Shown one piece after another: positions 44,487 to 52,792 of a stretch of DNA of 64,000 bases; within the stretch, counting starts at the first letter, position 1, and every line of letters begins with the position of its first letter. The notes under the pieces were generated by a model. It had not been told where the DNA came from. It saw only the letters and a program-made list of their open reading frames with translations, and did no database searches. This DNA comes from Limnobacter sp. 130 (GTDB lineage Bacteria; Pseudomonadota; Gammaproteobacteria; Burkholderiales; Burkholderiaceae_B), in assembly GCF_902506325.1 (NCBI RefSeq), contig NZ_LR732328.1:124001-188000 (forward strand), in the 5' to 3' direction. Both the position numbers and the translations under genes were made by a program.

Positions 44487-45500
44487 ATGAACATCACCGT
44501 GTTCGGTGCGGGGGCATGGGGCACCGCAGTGGCTGCCCACATGTCGTTTGCGCACAATGTGGTGTTGTGGGGGCGCGATACCGATGTGCTGCAATCCATC
44601 GCCACCCAGCGAGAAAACCCGCGTTATCTTGCGGGCATCAAACTTTCTCCAACCCTCAAGGTTCAGGCTGATTTTTCGGCCGCCGCCCGGCATGTGCTTG
44701 GGCAAACCGATGCACTTTGGGTGCTGGGTACGCCCATGGGCGCTTTGCGTGAAACTCTGATGCAGTTGTTGGAAATTGCCCCCATTGAACAGTGGCCCCC
44801 GCTGGTGTGGTTGTGCAAAGGCTTTGAAGTGGGCAGCGGTTTAATGCCACACCAAGTGGTCGAAGAAGTGTTGGGCAAACCCTATGGCGGCGCGCTTACT
44901 GGTCCGTCTTTTGCAGCCGAAGTGGCGCGCGGCTTGCCGTGTGCACTGACTGCGGCCAGCGCCGACGAGGCCACGCGGCAAGCGATGGTTCGTGCCGCAC
45001 ACCATGCGGCCTTGCGGGTCTACGAGCTCGACGATCTTGTGGGTGCTGAAGTGGGCGGCGCGGTCAAAAACATCATGGCCGTTGCCACTGGTATTTGCGA
45101 TGGCATGCAACTGGGGTTGAACGCCCGCGCAGCCTTGATTACCCGGGGCATGGCTGAAATTAAGCGCTTGGCTGTGGCCTTGGGCGCACAAGCTGAAACC
45201 TTGAACGGTTTGTCGGGTTTTGGTGACTTGATTTTGACCTGCACTGGCGATTTGTCGCGCAATCGGCGGGTTGGTCTTCTATTGGCTCAAGGCAAGTCCT
45301 TGGACACCATTCTCAAAGAACTCGGTCAGGTTGCCGAGGGCGTTAAATGTGCGCCGGTGGTCAAGCAGCTTGCTGCGCAGTTGGGTGTCGACATGCCAAT
45401 TACTGCGGCGGTGAATTCCGTGTTGTTCGACGGGTTGAGTCCAGTGGAGGGCGTGATGCGATTGCTCTCACGCGAGGCGAGGTCTGAAGATGCGGCGTGA
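44487..45500 (+). CDS. gpsA: NAD(P)-dependent glycerol-3-phosphate dehydrogenase
   Basis: Makes sn-glycerol 3-phosphate from dihydroxyacetone phosphate for phospholipid synthesis. It has about 337 residues. The Rossmann loop VFGAGAWGTAVAAHMS lies at the N-terminus, followed by CKGFE, LTGPSFAAEVARGLP, and the catalytic Lys in VGGAVKNIMAVATGICDG, then NARAALITRGMAEIKRLAVALGA. I chose ATG 44487 (MNITVFG), the usual family start; GTG 44478 is in frame and adds three residues. It is the last gene of the rhodanese-grxC-secB-gpsA run. Repeat copy C follows. Confidence 0.95.
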   Translation: MNITVFGAGAWGTAVAAHMSFAHNVVLWGRDTDVLQSIATQRENPRYLAGIKLSPTLKVQADFSAAARHVLGQTDALWVLGTPMGALRETLMQLLEIAPIEQWPPLVWLCKGFEVGSGLMPHQVVEEVLGKPYGGALTGPSFAAEVARGLPCALTAASADEATRQAMVRAAHHAALRVYELDDLVGAEVGGAVKNIMAVATGICDGMQLGLNARAALITRGMAEIKRLAVALGAQAETLNGLSGFGDLILTCTGDLSRNRRVGLLLAQGKSLDTILKELGQVAEGVKCAPVVKQLAAQLGVDMPITAAVNSVLFDGLSPVEGVMRLLSREARSEDAA

Positions 45501-45505
45501 TTGGG

Positions 45506-45910
45506 CTGTGGTCATTTGCTCAACTCGGCATGGGTTACTCGTGCCGCACTGCCGAGTTGGCTTGAACCGGCGCTTGCGAATCTCTACTACAGCGCATCTC
45601 GCCACTGGCTTAACAGCCCAATCGGCGGCGGTGTTTCGATCGCCTCGCCTTCAAGAAAACCTGCCCTTGCGTGCCGAGCAGGGCCGGTGTCGCCCAGAAT
45701 GGGGCGACAGAGAACGAGCCCGACCCGCTTTTTAGGAGGGTCGTTCTCAGGCATCGAAAGGCTCAGCAAGGGAAATACAGGTTTTCAGGCGAGAGATCGG
45801 AACCCAAGCCGATTGGGCAGTTAACGAGCGGTCGAGAACGCGGAACCCAAGCCGATTGGGCAGTTAACGAGCGGTCGAGAACGCGGAACCCAAGCCGATC
45901 GGGCCAAACA
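45506..45910. repeat. Mosaic intergenic repeat, copy C (module missing)
   Basis: Occupies the convergent gap between gpsA and trmL. Bases 45512-45550 match the head of copy A (ATTTGC..AACTCGG...GCCGCACT). At the CACT, the roughly 148-bp arm module of copies A and B is absent and the sequence jumps to GCCGAGTTGG. Bases from there to about 45828 follow copy A, including GCCGAGCAGGGCCGGTGTCGCCCAG. The end is extended by a 43-bp tandem repeat. No believable gene is present in this 438-bp gap. Confidence 0.88.
45799..45904. repeat. 43-bp tandem repeat at the end of repeat copy C
   Basis: The unit begins GGAACCCAAGCCGATTGGGC and ends CGGTCGAGAACGC. Two full copies (45799-45841, 45842-45884) are identical, and a partial third follows (45885-45904, one base changed). 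There are no spacers, so it is not a CRISPR. It looks like recent slippage duplication of the repeat tail. Confidence 0.95.
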
Positions 45911-45938
45911 AACCAGCCTGTGAGCACGCAATAAACGC

Positions 45939-46409
45939 TCAGCTTCCGCCTTCAAGCCCCAACTGTCGCCAAGCCTCATACACCATCACCGCCACCGAAT
46001 TGGACAGGTTCAGCGAGCGGCTCTCCGGGCGCATTGGCAATCGAAGCCAGTTTTCCCGAGAAAACCAGTTTCGCACGTCTTCTGAAAGCCCCCGGGTCTC
46101 GCTGCCAAACATCAGGTAATCGCCAGCTTGAAATTGCACATCAAACGGCGAATTCTTTCCTTTGGTGGTCATCGCAAAGCTGCGTTGCGGGTCGGGTTGG
46201 CAGCGGTCTAAAAAGGCCTGCCAGCTTGGGTGCACCAACATGTTCGCATATTCATGGTAATCCAGCCCGGCGCGGCGCATGCGCGCATCTTCAAGCGGAA
46301 AGCCCAAGGGTTCAACCAAATGCAGTTGCACGCCCGTGTTGGCACACAAGCGGATAACATTGCCCGTGTTGGGCGGAATTTCAGGTTCAACCAATACCAC
46401 ATTAATCAT
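45939..46409 (-). CDS. trmL: tRNA (cytidine(34)-2'-O)-methyltransferase TrmL
   Basis: A SPOUT-fold methyltransferase modifying the wobble base of two leucine tRNAs. ATG 46409 ([26 protein letters not shown]) gives 156 residues and overlaps the comF stop (ATGA). The knot motifs are present: [42 protein letters not shown] and [28 protein letters not shown]. Length and motifs match E. coli YibK/TrmL closely. Confidence 0.95.
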   Translation of the reverse strand: MINVVLVEPEIPPNTGNVIRLCANTGVQLHLVEPLGFPLEDARMRRAGLDYHEYANMLVHPSWQAFLDRCQPDPQRSFAMTTKGKNSPFDVQFQAGDYLMFGSETRGLSEDVRNWFSRENWLRLPMRPESRSLNLSNSVAVMVYEAWRQLGLEGGS

Positions 46410-47131
46410 TCTGGGGTCCTGCACACTGCCATGGTTACAATTGACTCAGCGCCAGCCTTGCGAAGGGCGGCCGCGCAGCTTTGAAGGGTGGCGCCGGTGG
46501 TGATTACATCATCGATCAAGCCAATCCGGATCCCTTTGGGAATCAAACGCGTTGCCCTGAACGCGCCCTCCAGGTTTTGAAGCCGGTCTTCCCGGCTCAA
46601 GGCCGCTTGTGCGCCAAGTTCCTTGGTTTTGATCAGCCAACCGTTGTGGACAGGTCGATGAATATGCCTGCCCAAATGCCGAGCGATCAAAGCGGCTTGA
46701 TTATAGCCGCGCTGCTTTAATTTGTCCGGGCTCACCGGCACCGGAATCAGTAAGTCAGGCAACTCCATGCCCAATTCCATCACCCTGGTTCCCAGCCAAT
46801 GGCCCAGAAATCGCGCCATGCCATGGTTGTTACCGTACTTCAGGCGCGCAATCCATTGATCAAATGGTGCCAGGTAATCGCTGCACACCACGCATTCCAG
46901 GGGTGCCTCGGCCTTGCATTCAATCAGCGGCTTGCAATGTCTGCAATGTGTCCAGCCAAATGCTTGCGGCCGGGGGCCAAGCGCCAGCGCACAGCGTTTG
47001 CATCGCAGCGGTTCCTGGTGGTCAATCATGGGTTGGCAGCCACCACACACAAAGCGACCCAGTGCATGGGTTTGATCTTGCAATGGGCTTTGGCAGGCCA
47101 CGCAGCGCCCGGGCACCATCGCGCCGCCCAT
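46406..47131 (-). CDS. comF: ComF-family phosphoribosyltransferase-like protein
   Basis: A protein of about 241 residues from ATG 47131; other starts up to 47191 are possible, and the gene faces the bioC-like gene closely. An N-terminal double zinc-ribbon has CVAC, CGGC, CKRC and CRHC pairs. The C-terminal half is a type I PRTase fold with [27 protein letters not shown] and the PRPP loop [14 protein letters not shown]. In transformable bacteria ComF helps DNA uptake, possibly in ssDNA handling; its biochemical activity remains uncertain. It is coupled to trmL by a 4-bp overlap. Confidence 0.9.
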   Translation of the reverse strand: MGGAMVPGRCVACQSPLQDQTHALGRFVCGGCQPMIDHQEPLRCKRCALALGPRPQAFGWTHCRHCKPLIECKAEAPLECVVCSDYLAPFDQWIARLKYGNNHGMARFLGHWLGTRVMELGMELPDLLIPVPVSPDKLKQRGYNQAALIARHLGRHIHRPVHNGWLIKTKELGAQAALSREDRLQNLEGAFRATRLIPKGIRIGLIDDVITTGATLQSCAAALRKAGAESIVTMAVCRTPE

Positions 47132-47177
47132 ACTCAAGCAACTTCTATAGAATAGAAAACACCAACTTTTTGCTGAA

Positions 47178-48104
47178 ATGGCTAGCCGCACAATGTCCTC
47201 GCAGTTCTGGAAAATTCCCCGATCAAACGCCGCATTGGTACACCAATGGTCACGGCGTGTTCACCAACCCTTGCCGTTTATCCTCGAAGAGGTCAACCAG
47301 CGCATGGTGAACCGAGCGCAAATCATGCGCCCGGTCGAGGGAGGGGTAGTGCATCAGGGCTGGTTACACCCATCCGCATTGCTACCGGTCAAAACTTTGT
47401 TTGTAGGGCGTGCATTCTCAGTATTTGCGCCGAAAGCCATTGATTTGCCTGTGGCGCAAGTCGAGCAGGCCGCAGCATCTTTTTTGGCCAAATTGTGGCC
47501 TGGCAGGGCTGCACCCAAGCCGTCTGCAGCAATACCGTTGTCCATTAACAGCCCGTTGCCCTTGCCAAACGAAAGCCAGGCCATGGTTTGGTCGCCCTTG
47601 TGGTTGCATGCCGCAGGCGATCCCGGGCAATGTCTGTCCGAGTGGTTGCGGGTATTGAAACCAGAGGGTGGCGTGTTTTTCAGCTGTTTTGGACCGGATA
47701 CAGGGCGTGAATTGCAGGCTGTTGCGCAAGTGTTGGGCGAATCTCTGCCTGATTTTGCCGACATGCACGACCTTGGCGACCTGATGAGCAAGCAAGGCTT
47801 TTCCGACCCGGTGATGGAAATGGAAAAATTGACGCTGACTTACAGCTCGCCCGCAAAACTACTCGATGATTGGCGCGCACTTTCAGGCAATCACCTGGAG
47901 CCGCGTCAAAAAGGTTTGCGAACTCCGCGCCAGCTGGAAAAAGCCCTGCAGGGGTTGGAGCAACTGCGAAACCCCGAAACCGGGCGTATTCCGCTTACCC
48001 TCGAATTGATTTATGGGCACGCCTGGAAGGTTAAAAGAAAACCCAAAACCGATGTTGCAACCGTGAAAATATCGGACATTAAAGGGCGCAAAGGATCGAA
48101 TTAA
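47178..48104 (+). CDS. BioC-like methyltransferase-fold protein lacking a clear SAM loop
   Basis: A 308-residue protein placed, as in many Burkholderiales, head to head with comF, where BioC (malonyl-ACP O-methyltransferase) is usual. The C-terminal part fits BioC-type enzymes: WLRVLKPEGGVFFSCFGPDTGRELQ and DMHDLGDLMSKQGFSDPVMEMEKLTLTYSSPAKLLDDWRALSGNH, then a LELIYGHAWK ending. The N-terminal half, however, lacks the expected acidic-x-Gly-x-Gly-x-Gly SAM motif; the region after residue 75 reads FVGRAFSVFAPKAIDLPVAQVEQ. It may bind SAM in a divergent way or may no longer be an enzyme. No other biotin genes are in the window. Confidence 0.72.
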   Translation: MASRTMSSQFWKIPRSNAALVHQWSRRVHQPLPFILEEVNQRMVNRAQIMRPVEGGVVHQGWLHPSALLPVKTLFVGRAFSVFAPKAIDLPVAQVEQAAASFLAKLWPGRAAPKPSAAIPLSINSPLPLPNESQAMVWSPLWLHAAGDPGQCLSEWLRVLKPEGGVFFSCFGPDTGRELQAVAQVLGESLPDFADMHDLGDLMSKQGFSDPVMEMEKLTLTYSSPAKLLDDWRALSGNHLEPRQKGLRTPRQLEKALQGLEQLRNPETGRIPLTLELIYGHAWKVKRKPKTDVATVKISDIKGRKGSN

Positions 48105-48188
48105 CGTGCTGCTGCGCAACATTTTCAAATGTAGCGCATTGTTTTCAACTTATTTCGGGGAAATCAGGCGTGGATTGCACCTGTCTTA

Positions 48189-48218
48189 TTGCTTGCTTTG
48201 GAGCCTTGGGCCTATAAT
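48189..48218 (+). promoter_or_regulatory. Sigma-70-like promoter of the DUF2244-cox genes
   Basis: TTGCTT (48189-48194), 18-bp spacer, perfect TATAAT (48213-48218). It lies about 65 bp upstream of the DUF2244 start and is the best promoter candidate for the oxidase cluster. The rest of the 179-bp gap shows no other feature. Confidence 0.55.
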
Positions 48219-48283
48219 TCGAAGGTTTTAATGCACTCTTTTGGGGGTGCGTTGGGTCTGAATGACTGCTCTCTAAGAGGTAA

Positions 48284-48799
48284 ATGGGCATGATTCCAGA
48301 AATTTCAAGCTCAGCTAATGCACCACACGGCGCGCCACAGGTAGCGTCGCAAAGTAGTAAGTGGATATTCAGGCGCAATTGTTCGCTCAGTCCCAAACAG
48401 CTTTTGCAGTGGTATTTAAGTTTGTGTGTAATCACCCTGGTGATTGCCACGGGTTTTTTGCTGGCAGGTTTCTGGATAGTGTTGCCGTTTGCCGGGCTTG
48501 AGTTGTTGTTGGTGGGAACGGCATTTGTAATCTACGCGAGGCATGCTGCCGATTACGAAATGATCGAACTTCAGCCTAATCAGCTAACGCTGGTGATGGT
48601 CGATGGCACCAAGCTGACCCAGCTTGAATGGTCACCCCAATGGGCCAAATTAAGCTACAACGGAAAATACAAAGCGCCGCTGTTATTTAGTCACAGGGGC
48701 CAACAAGTAAAAATAGGCAAATTTATTGCCGAGAAAGACAAGTCAGCGCTGCACCGTGAATTAAAGGCAGCGTTGGCCAGGGCAGCATGTGCAATATAG
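48284..48799 (+). CDS. DUF2244 membrane protein
   Basis: A 171-residue protein with two adjacent membrane helices (about 45-90: YLSLCVITLVIATGFLLAGFW and IVLPFAGLELLLVGTAFVIYA) and a C-terminal cytoplasmic domain with ELQPNQLTLVMVDGTKLTQLEWSPQWAKL. This is the DUF2244 pattern. The gene commonly precedes coxB in Betaproteobacteria, suggesting a role around cytochrome oxidase that has not been demonstrated as far as I know. ATG 48284 follows AGAGG closely; ATG 48290 is an alternative. Confidence 0.82.
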   Translation: MGMIPEISSSANAPHGAPQVASQSSKWIFRRNCSLSPKQLLQWYLSLCVITLVIATGFLLAGFWIVLPFAGLELLLVGTAFVIYARHAADYEMIELQPNQLTLVMVDGTKLTQLEWSPQWAKLSYNGKYKAPLLFSHRGQQVKIGKFIAEKDKSALHRELKAALARAACAI

Positions 48800-48848
48800 G
48801 CATGCGGCTTCCACCAGTTTGATATTTTTTTTGAGATTGAGGATCGCC

Positions 48849-50024
48849 ATGTTGAAGTCGTCCTTGGGTATTCGCAAAGCAGTGGCAACCGCTGCCGCAA
48901 TTGCGATGACATCCTTCGGAGGTGCTGCGTTTGCCGAGAATGTTTCTGGGCAACCCCTGCAATACAACCTCGTTGAACCGGTTACCGAAATCGCGCGTCA
49001 AATCTATGATTTGCACACGTTGATGTTGGTGATCTGTCTGGTTATTTTCGTTGCCGTGTTCGGCGTGATGTTTTACTCAATCTATGCGCACCGCAAATCA
49101 AAAGGCGCAAAGTCAGCTTCTTTCCACGAAAGTGTAAAAGTTGAAATTGCGTGGACCATTGTGCCGTTCCTGATCGTGATCGGTATGGCATTGCCCGCAA
49201 CCAAAACCGTGGTTGCCATGAAAGACACATCGAATGCCGATCTCACCATCAAGGCCACTGGTTACCAGTGGAAGTGGGGCTACGAATACCTGGCCGGTGA
49301 AGGCGAAGGCATTTCTTTCCTGGCCACCCTGTCGACTCCGCGCGATCAAATTGAAGACCATCAAGGTCAGGCTGTGGCCCGCGGTGAAAACTACCTGATG
49401 GAAGTAGACAACCATGTTGTAGTGCCCGTGAACAAGAAAGTTCGCGTGGTTACGACTGCAAACGACGTGATTCACGCCTGGATGATTCCCGCTTTTGGCG
49501 TGAAGCAAGACGCGATTCCCGGTTTCGTGCGCGACACCTGGTTCAAGGCCGAGAAAGAAGGCATTTACCGCGGTCAGTGTGCTGAGTTGTGTGGCAAAGA
49601 CCACGCTTACATGCCCATCGTGGTTGAAGTCGTGTCCGAAGAAAACTACTCCAAGTGGGTTCAAGCCAAGCTGGAAGAAATGAAAGCCAAGCAGGACGAT
49701 CCAACCAAGGAATGGACCAAGGAAGACATGGTTGCCCGTGGCGAGCAGGTTTACAACGCCAACTGTGCAGCCTGTCACCAGGCTTCCGGTGAGGGCATCC
49801 CCGGTGCATTCCCTGCGCTAGTCGGTGCGCCTTCAGTGAAAGGCCCGCAGGCGGATCAAATTGCGATTTTGCTGAACGGCAAGGGTGCAGGCATGCCTGC
49901 ATGGAAGCAGTTGAGCGATGTTGAAATTGCCTCCGTGATTACTTACACACGAAACGCTTGGGCCAATGCAGGCACAGGTACCGACCCGGTTGTTCAGCCA
50001 AGTGCTGTTACGGCTGCACGTTAA
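48849..50024 (+). CDS. coxB: Cytochrome c oxidase subunit II with C-terminal cytochrome c domain
   Basis: Receives electrons at the CuA centre and passes them to subunit I. 391 residues from ATG 48849 after GAGG, with a signal peptide, two membrane helices (about 55-85 and 105-125), a cupredoxin domain with the CuA ligands in YRGQCAELCGKDHAYMPI plus an upstream His in VIHAWMIPAF, and a fused cytochrome c domain with the heme site NCAACHQ (about residue 315) and a distal Met in GAGMPAW. The fusion makes this a caa3-type oxidase. It lies 22 bp before ctaD. Confidence 0.96.
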   Translation: MLKSSLGIRKAVATAAAIAMTSFGGAAFAENVSGQPLQYNLVEPVTEIARQIYDLHTLMLVICLVIFVAVFGVMFYSIYAHRKSKGAKSASFHESVKVEIAWTIVPFLIVIGMALPATKTVVAMKDTSNADLTIKATGYQWKWGYEYLAGEGEGISFLATLSTPRDQIEDHQGQAVARGENYLMEVDNHVVVPVNKKVRVVTTANDVIHAWMIPAFGVKQDAIPGFVRDTWFKAEKEGIYRGQCAELCGKDHAYMPIVVEVVSEENYSKWVQAKLEEMKAKQDDPTKEWTKEDMVARGEQVYNANCAACHQASGEGIPGAFPALVGAPSVKGPQADQIAILLNGKGAGMPAWKQLSDVEIASVITYTRNAWANAGTGTDPVVQPSAVTAAR

Positions 50025-50046
50025 TATTGCTTAGGAGATTTATTAC

Positions 50047-51651
50047 ATGAGCACTACCGCGGCAGATTTAACCCACGGACATGGTCACGACCATGACCAC
50101 GCGCACGACCACCCGCATGGTTGGCGCCGTTGGTTGTACGCAACCAACCACAAAGACATCGGTACCATGTACCTGATTTTCTCATTCATCATGTTGCTGG
50201 AAGGCGGCGTGTTGGCCCTGATGTTGCGTGCTGAATTGTTTGCACCTGGCCTGCAACTGGTTCAACCCGAGTTCTTTAACCAGCTCACCACCATGCACGG
50301 TTTGATCATGGTGTTTGGTGCGGTAATGCCTGCGTTTGTAGGTTTTGCCAACTGGATGATCCCATTGCAAATCGGCTGTTCAGATATGGCGTTTGCCCGA
50401 ATGAACAACTTCAGCTTCTGGCTGATGGTGCCTGCTGCGATCATTTTGACCGCTTCATTCTTTATGCCGGGTGGCGCAACCGCTGCTGGTTGGACCCTGT
50501 ATGCACCTTTGTCCGTGCAAATGGGCCCCGGCATGGACGCCGCCATTTTCGCGATGCACATTCTGGGTGCCTCGTCGATCATGGGCTCAATCAACATCAT
50601 CACCACCATCCTGAACATGCGCGCTCCTGGCATGACCCTGATGAAGATGCCGATGTTTGCCTGGACCTGGCTGATCACTGCTTACCTGCTGATTGCTGTA
50701 ATGCCCGTGTTGGCCGGTGCCATCACCATGGTGTTGACTGATCGCCATTTCGGCACGTCATTCTTCAACGCAGCCGGCGGCGGCGACCCCGTCATGTACC
50801 AGCACATTTTCTGGTTCTTCGGTCACCCCGAGGTGTACATCATGATCTTGCCCGCGTTCGGCATCATCAGTCACATCGTGCCCACCTTCGCCCGCAAAAC
50901 GCTGTTTGGTTACAGCTCCATGGTTTACGCCACATCGTCGATCGCGATTTTGTCGTTCATTGTGTGGGCTCACCACATGTTCACAACCGGCATGCCCGTA
51001 ACCGGCCAGTTGTTCTTCATGTATGCCACCATGCTGATCGCGGTGCCCACCGGCGTGAAAGTATTTAACTGGCTGGCCACCATGTGGAAAGGTTCGATGA
51101 CATTCGAAACCCCCATGCTGTTTGCCGTCGGTTTTATTTTCGTGTTCACCATGGGTGGCTTTACCGGTCTTATTCTTGCCATTGCACCGGTTGATATTCA
51201 GCTGCAAGACACCTACTACGTGGTGGCTCACTTCCACTATGTGTTGGTAGCGGGTTCACTGTTTGCCTTGTTTGCAGGTACGTACTACTGGCTGCCCAAG
51301 TGGTCTGGCCGCATGTACAGCGAGAAGCTGGGCAAGTTGCATTTCTGGTCATCGCTGATCAGTTTCAACGTGACCTTCTTCCCCATGCACTTCTTGGGAT
51401 TGGCCGGTATGCCACGTCGCTACGCCGACTACGCCACACAGTTCACTGACTTCCACGCCCTTGCCACCATTGGTGCGTTCTGGTTCGGTTTGTCACAGTT
51501 GATCTTCCTGTGGTGTGTGTTGCGGGCATGGTTGTTCCAGCAGGGTGAACAGGCTCCTGCAAGCCCATGGGAAGGTGCAGAAGGTCTGGAGTGGACAGTT
51601 CCATCACCAGCACCGTTCCACACTTTTGAAGTTCCACCCACAGTGAAGTAA
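50047..51651 (+). CDS. ctaD: Cytochrome c oxidase subunit I
   Basis: The catalytic subunit with heme a and the heme a3-CuB centre, twelve membrane helices, 534 residues. The N-terminal cytoplasmic tail is strikingly His-rich ([17 protein letters not shown]). Key motifs are [43 protein letters not shown], the CuB/K-channel region [28 protein letters not shown], and the heme ligands in [18 protein letters not shown] precedes the start. Subunit III (ctaE) follows after three short genes. Confidence 0.97.
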   Translation: MSTTAADLTHGHGHDHDHAHDHPHGWRRWLYATNHKDIGTMYLIFSFIMLLEGGVLALMLRAELFAPGLQLVQPEFFNQLTTMHGLIMVFGAVMPAFVGFANWMIPLQIGCSDMAFARMNNFSFWLMVPAAIILTASFFMPGGATAAGWTLYAPLSVQMGPGMDAAIFAMHILGASSIMGSINIITTILNMRAPGMTLMKMPMFAWTWLITAYLLIAVMPVLAGAITMVLTDRHFGTSFFNAAGGGDPVMYQHIFWFFGHPEVYIMILPAFGIISHIVPTFARKTLFGYSSMVYATSSIAILSFIVWAHHMFTTGMPVTGQLFFMYATMLIAVPTGVKVFNWLATMWKGSMTFETPMLFAVGFIFVFTMGGFTGLILAIAPVDIQLQDTYYVVAHFHYVLVAGSLFALFAGTYYWLPKWSGRMYSEKLGKLHFWSSLISFNVTFFPMHFLGLAGMPRRYADYATQFTDFHALATIGAFWFGLSQLIFLWCVLRAWLFQQGEQAPASPWEGAEGLEWTVPSPAPFHTFEVPPTVK

Positions 51652-51673
51652 TTCACCGCGGGGTTCACAATGG

Positions 51674-51739
51674 GGGTTTGGCTCAGTCCAACCCTCCGTT
51701 GTGTAAAAAGGCTTCCATGCAGAGGCTTTTTCACACAAC
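51674..51739 (+). promoter_or_regulatory. Tandem mRNA hairpins between ctaD and the small assembly ORF
   Basis: A first stem GGGTTTGG/CCAACCC lies at 51674-51695. A longer one, GTTGTGTAAAAAG paired with CTTTTTCACACAAC (with minor bulges), spans 51698-51739. There is no T-tract after the second, so it is more likely an mRNA processing or stability element, or a partial attenuator, than a full terminator. Confidence 0.45.
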
Positions 51740-51764
51740 GAATTGGTTCAGTAAGGAAGTAAGC

Positions 51765-51902
51765 GTGACACCTGAAGAGAAAAAGAAATCCAGGCAAAAC
51801 AGGCGTACCGGTTTAATTTTGCTCTCGGTGGCGGCTGTTTTTTTTATCGGTATCCTGATCCGCAAAGTGATGGAGCCGAGCATTCTGAATTTGATGAATT
51901 GA
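51765..51902 (+). CDS. Short single-helix cytochrome oxidase assembly protein
   Basis: A 45-residue protein from GTG 51765, chosen because AAGGAAG lies just upstream. It has a basic N-terminus (TPEEKKKSRQNRRTG), one membrane helix (LILLSVAAVFFIGILI) and a short tail. Small proteins of this kind sit between ctaD and ctaG in many Burkholderiales and are called cytochrome oxidase small assembly proteins. The name rests mainly on that position. Confidence 0.75.
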   Translation: MTPEEKKKSRQNRRTGLILLSVAAVFFIGILIRKVMEPSILNLMN

Positions 51903-51932
51903 TTGTTTGATTAGCAGTAGAGGTGAAGCAGC

Positions 51933-52499
51933 ATGGCACAAGGAAATAACCAGAGAACAGGTGGTTTGCACAAGCAAATGCTGATGCGTCTGCTGGTGAT
52001 TGTGGTGGCCATGTTTGCCTTCGGTTACGCACTGGTGCCAATTTACAAGGCCATATGCGAGATCACCGGGATCAACGTGCTCACGCCGCAAACTAAAAAT
52101 GCAGCCGAGATCGCCAAGAACACCCAGGTGGACACAAGCCGAAGCATCGAAGTGATTTTTGATGCCAATGAGCGGGGCAAGTTTCAGTTCAAGCCCGAGA
52201 CCAATCGAATGATGGTCCACCCCGGCGAGTTGGTGACGATGAATTACGTGGTTCACAACAACCTGCCCAACGATACGGCGGGTCAAGCGATACCCAGTTA
52301 TTTGCCCAGCAAGGCAGCTGCGCATTTCACCAAACTGGAATGTTTCTGCTTCAAGCAGCAGCCGTTCAAGTCGGGTGAAACCAAGGAATTTCCGGTGGTG
52401 TTTGTGATCAACCCCGAGTTGCCACAAGATGTACACACCATCACGCTGAGTTATACATTTTTTGAAGTGGCCGGCGCGACAGCCATGGCTGCAGAATAA
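51933..52499 (+). CDS. ctaG: Cytochrome c oxidase assembly protein CtaG/Cox11
   Basis: Delivers copper to the CuB site of subunit I. 188 residues, with one N-terminal membrane helix (about 17-37, ending VPIYKAICEITGING-like) and a periplasmic immunoglobulin-like domain. The copper-binding cysteines are in the LECFCFKQQPF motif, followed by MPVVFVINPELP-like sequence (here FPVVFVINPELPQDVHTITLSYTFF). GAGG lies upstream. Its TAA overlaps the ATG of the DUF2970 gene. Confidence 0.95.
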   Translation: MAQGNNQRTGGLHKQMLMRLLVIVVAMFAFGYALVPIYKAICEITGINVLTPQTKNAAEIAKNTQVDTSRSIEVIFDANERGKFQFKPETNRMMVHPGELVTMNYVVHNNLPNDTAGQAIPSYLPSKAAAHFTKLECFCFKQQPFKSGETKEFPVVFVINPELPQDVHTITLSYTFFEVAGATAMAAE

Positions 52500-52729
52500 T
52501 GTCGGAAGACATCAAAGAGGCCGCATCGCGTAAAGCGAGCAAAGCCACTTTTCTGCAAACCTTGTCGGCTGTGCTGTGGTCGTTTTTTGGTGTTCGCAAG
52601 GGTAAAAGTCACTCTGAAGACATGCAAAAGTTAAATCCGGTCCACGTGATCATCGTGGGTCTGCTGGCAGCCGCAGGGTTTGTGATCGGGTTGCTGGTGT
52701 TGGTGAATTTTGTGGTGAGTTCCGCTTGA
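52499..52729 (+). CDS. DUF2970 membrane protein
   Basis: A 76-residue protein with one C-terminal membrane helix (VHVIIVGLLAAAGFVIGLLVLVNFVV) and the conserved LQTLSAVLWSFFGVRKG segment of DUF2970. It is found between ctaG and ctaE in many Betaproteobacteria; a role in oxidase assembly or stability is inferred from location alone. The start codon overlaps the ctaG stop (TAATG). Confidence 0.85.
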   Translation: MSEDIKEAASRKASKATFLQTLSAVLWSFFGVRKGKSHSEDMQKLNPVHVIIVGLLAAAGFVIGLLVLVNFVVSSA

Positions 52730-52792
52730 GCCGTACGGAACCCGCTGTTGCAGTATTGAAGCATCTAAATTAAAGAAATAGGAGAAACCACC

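Noticed and set aside
45799-45904. Tandem repeat considered as a CRISPR remnant
   Set aside because: Units are directly adjacent with no spacers, and no cas genes are present.
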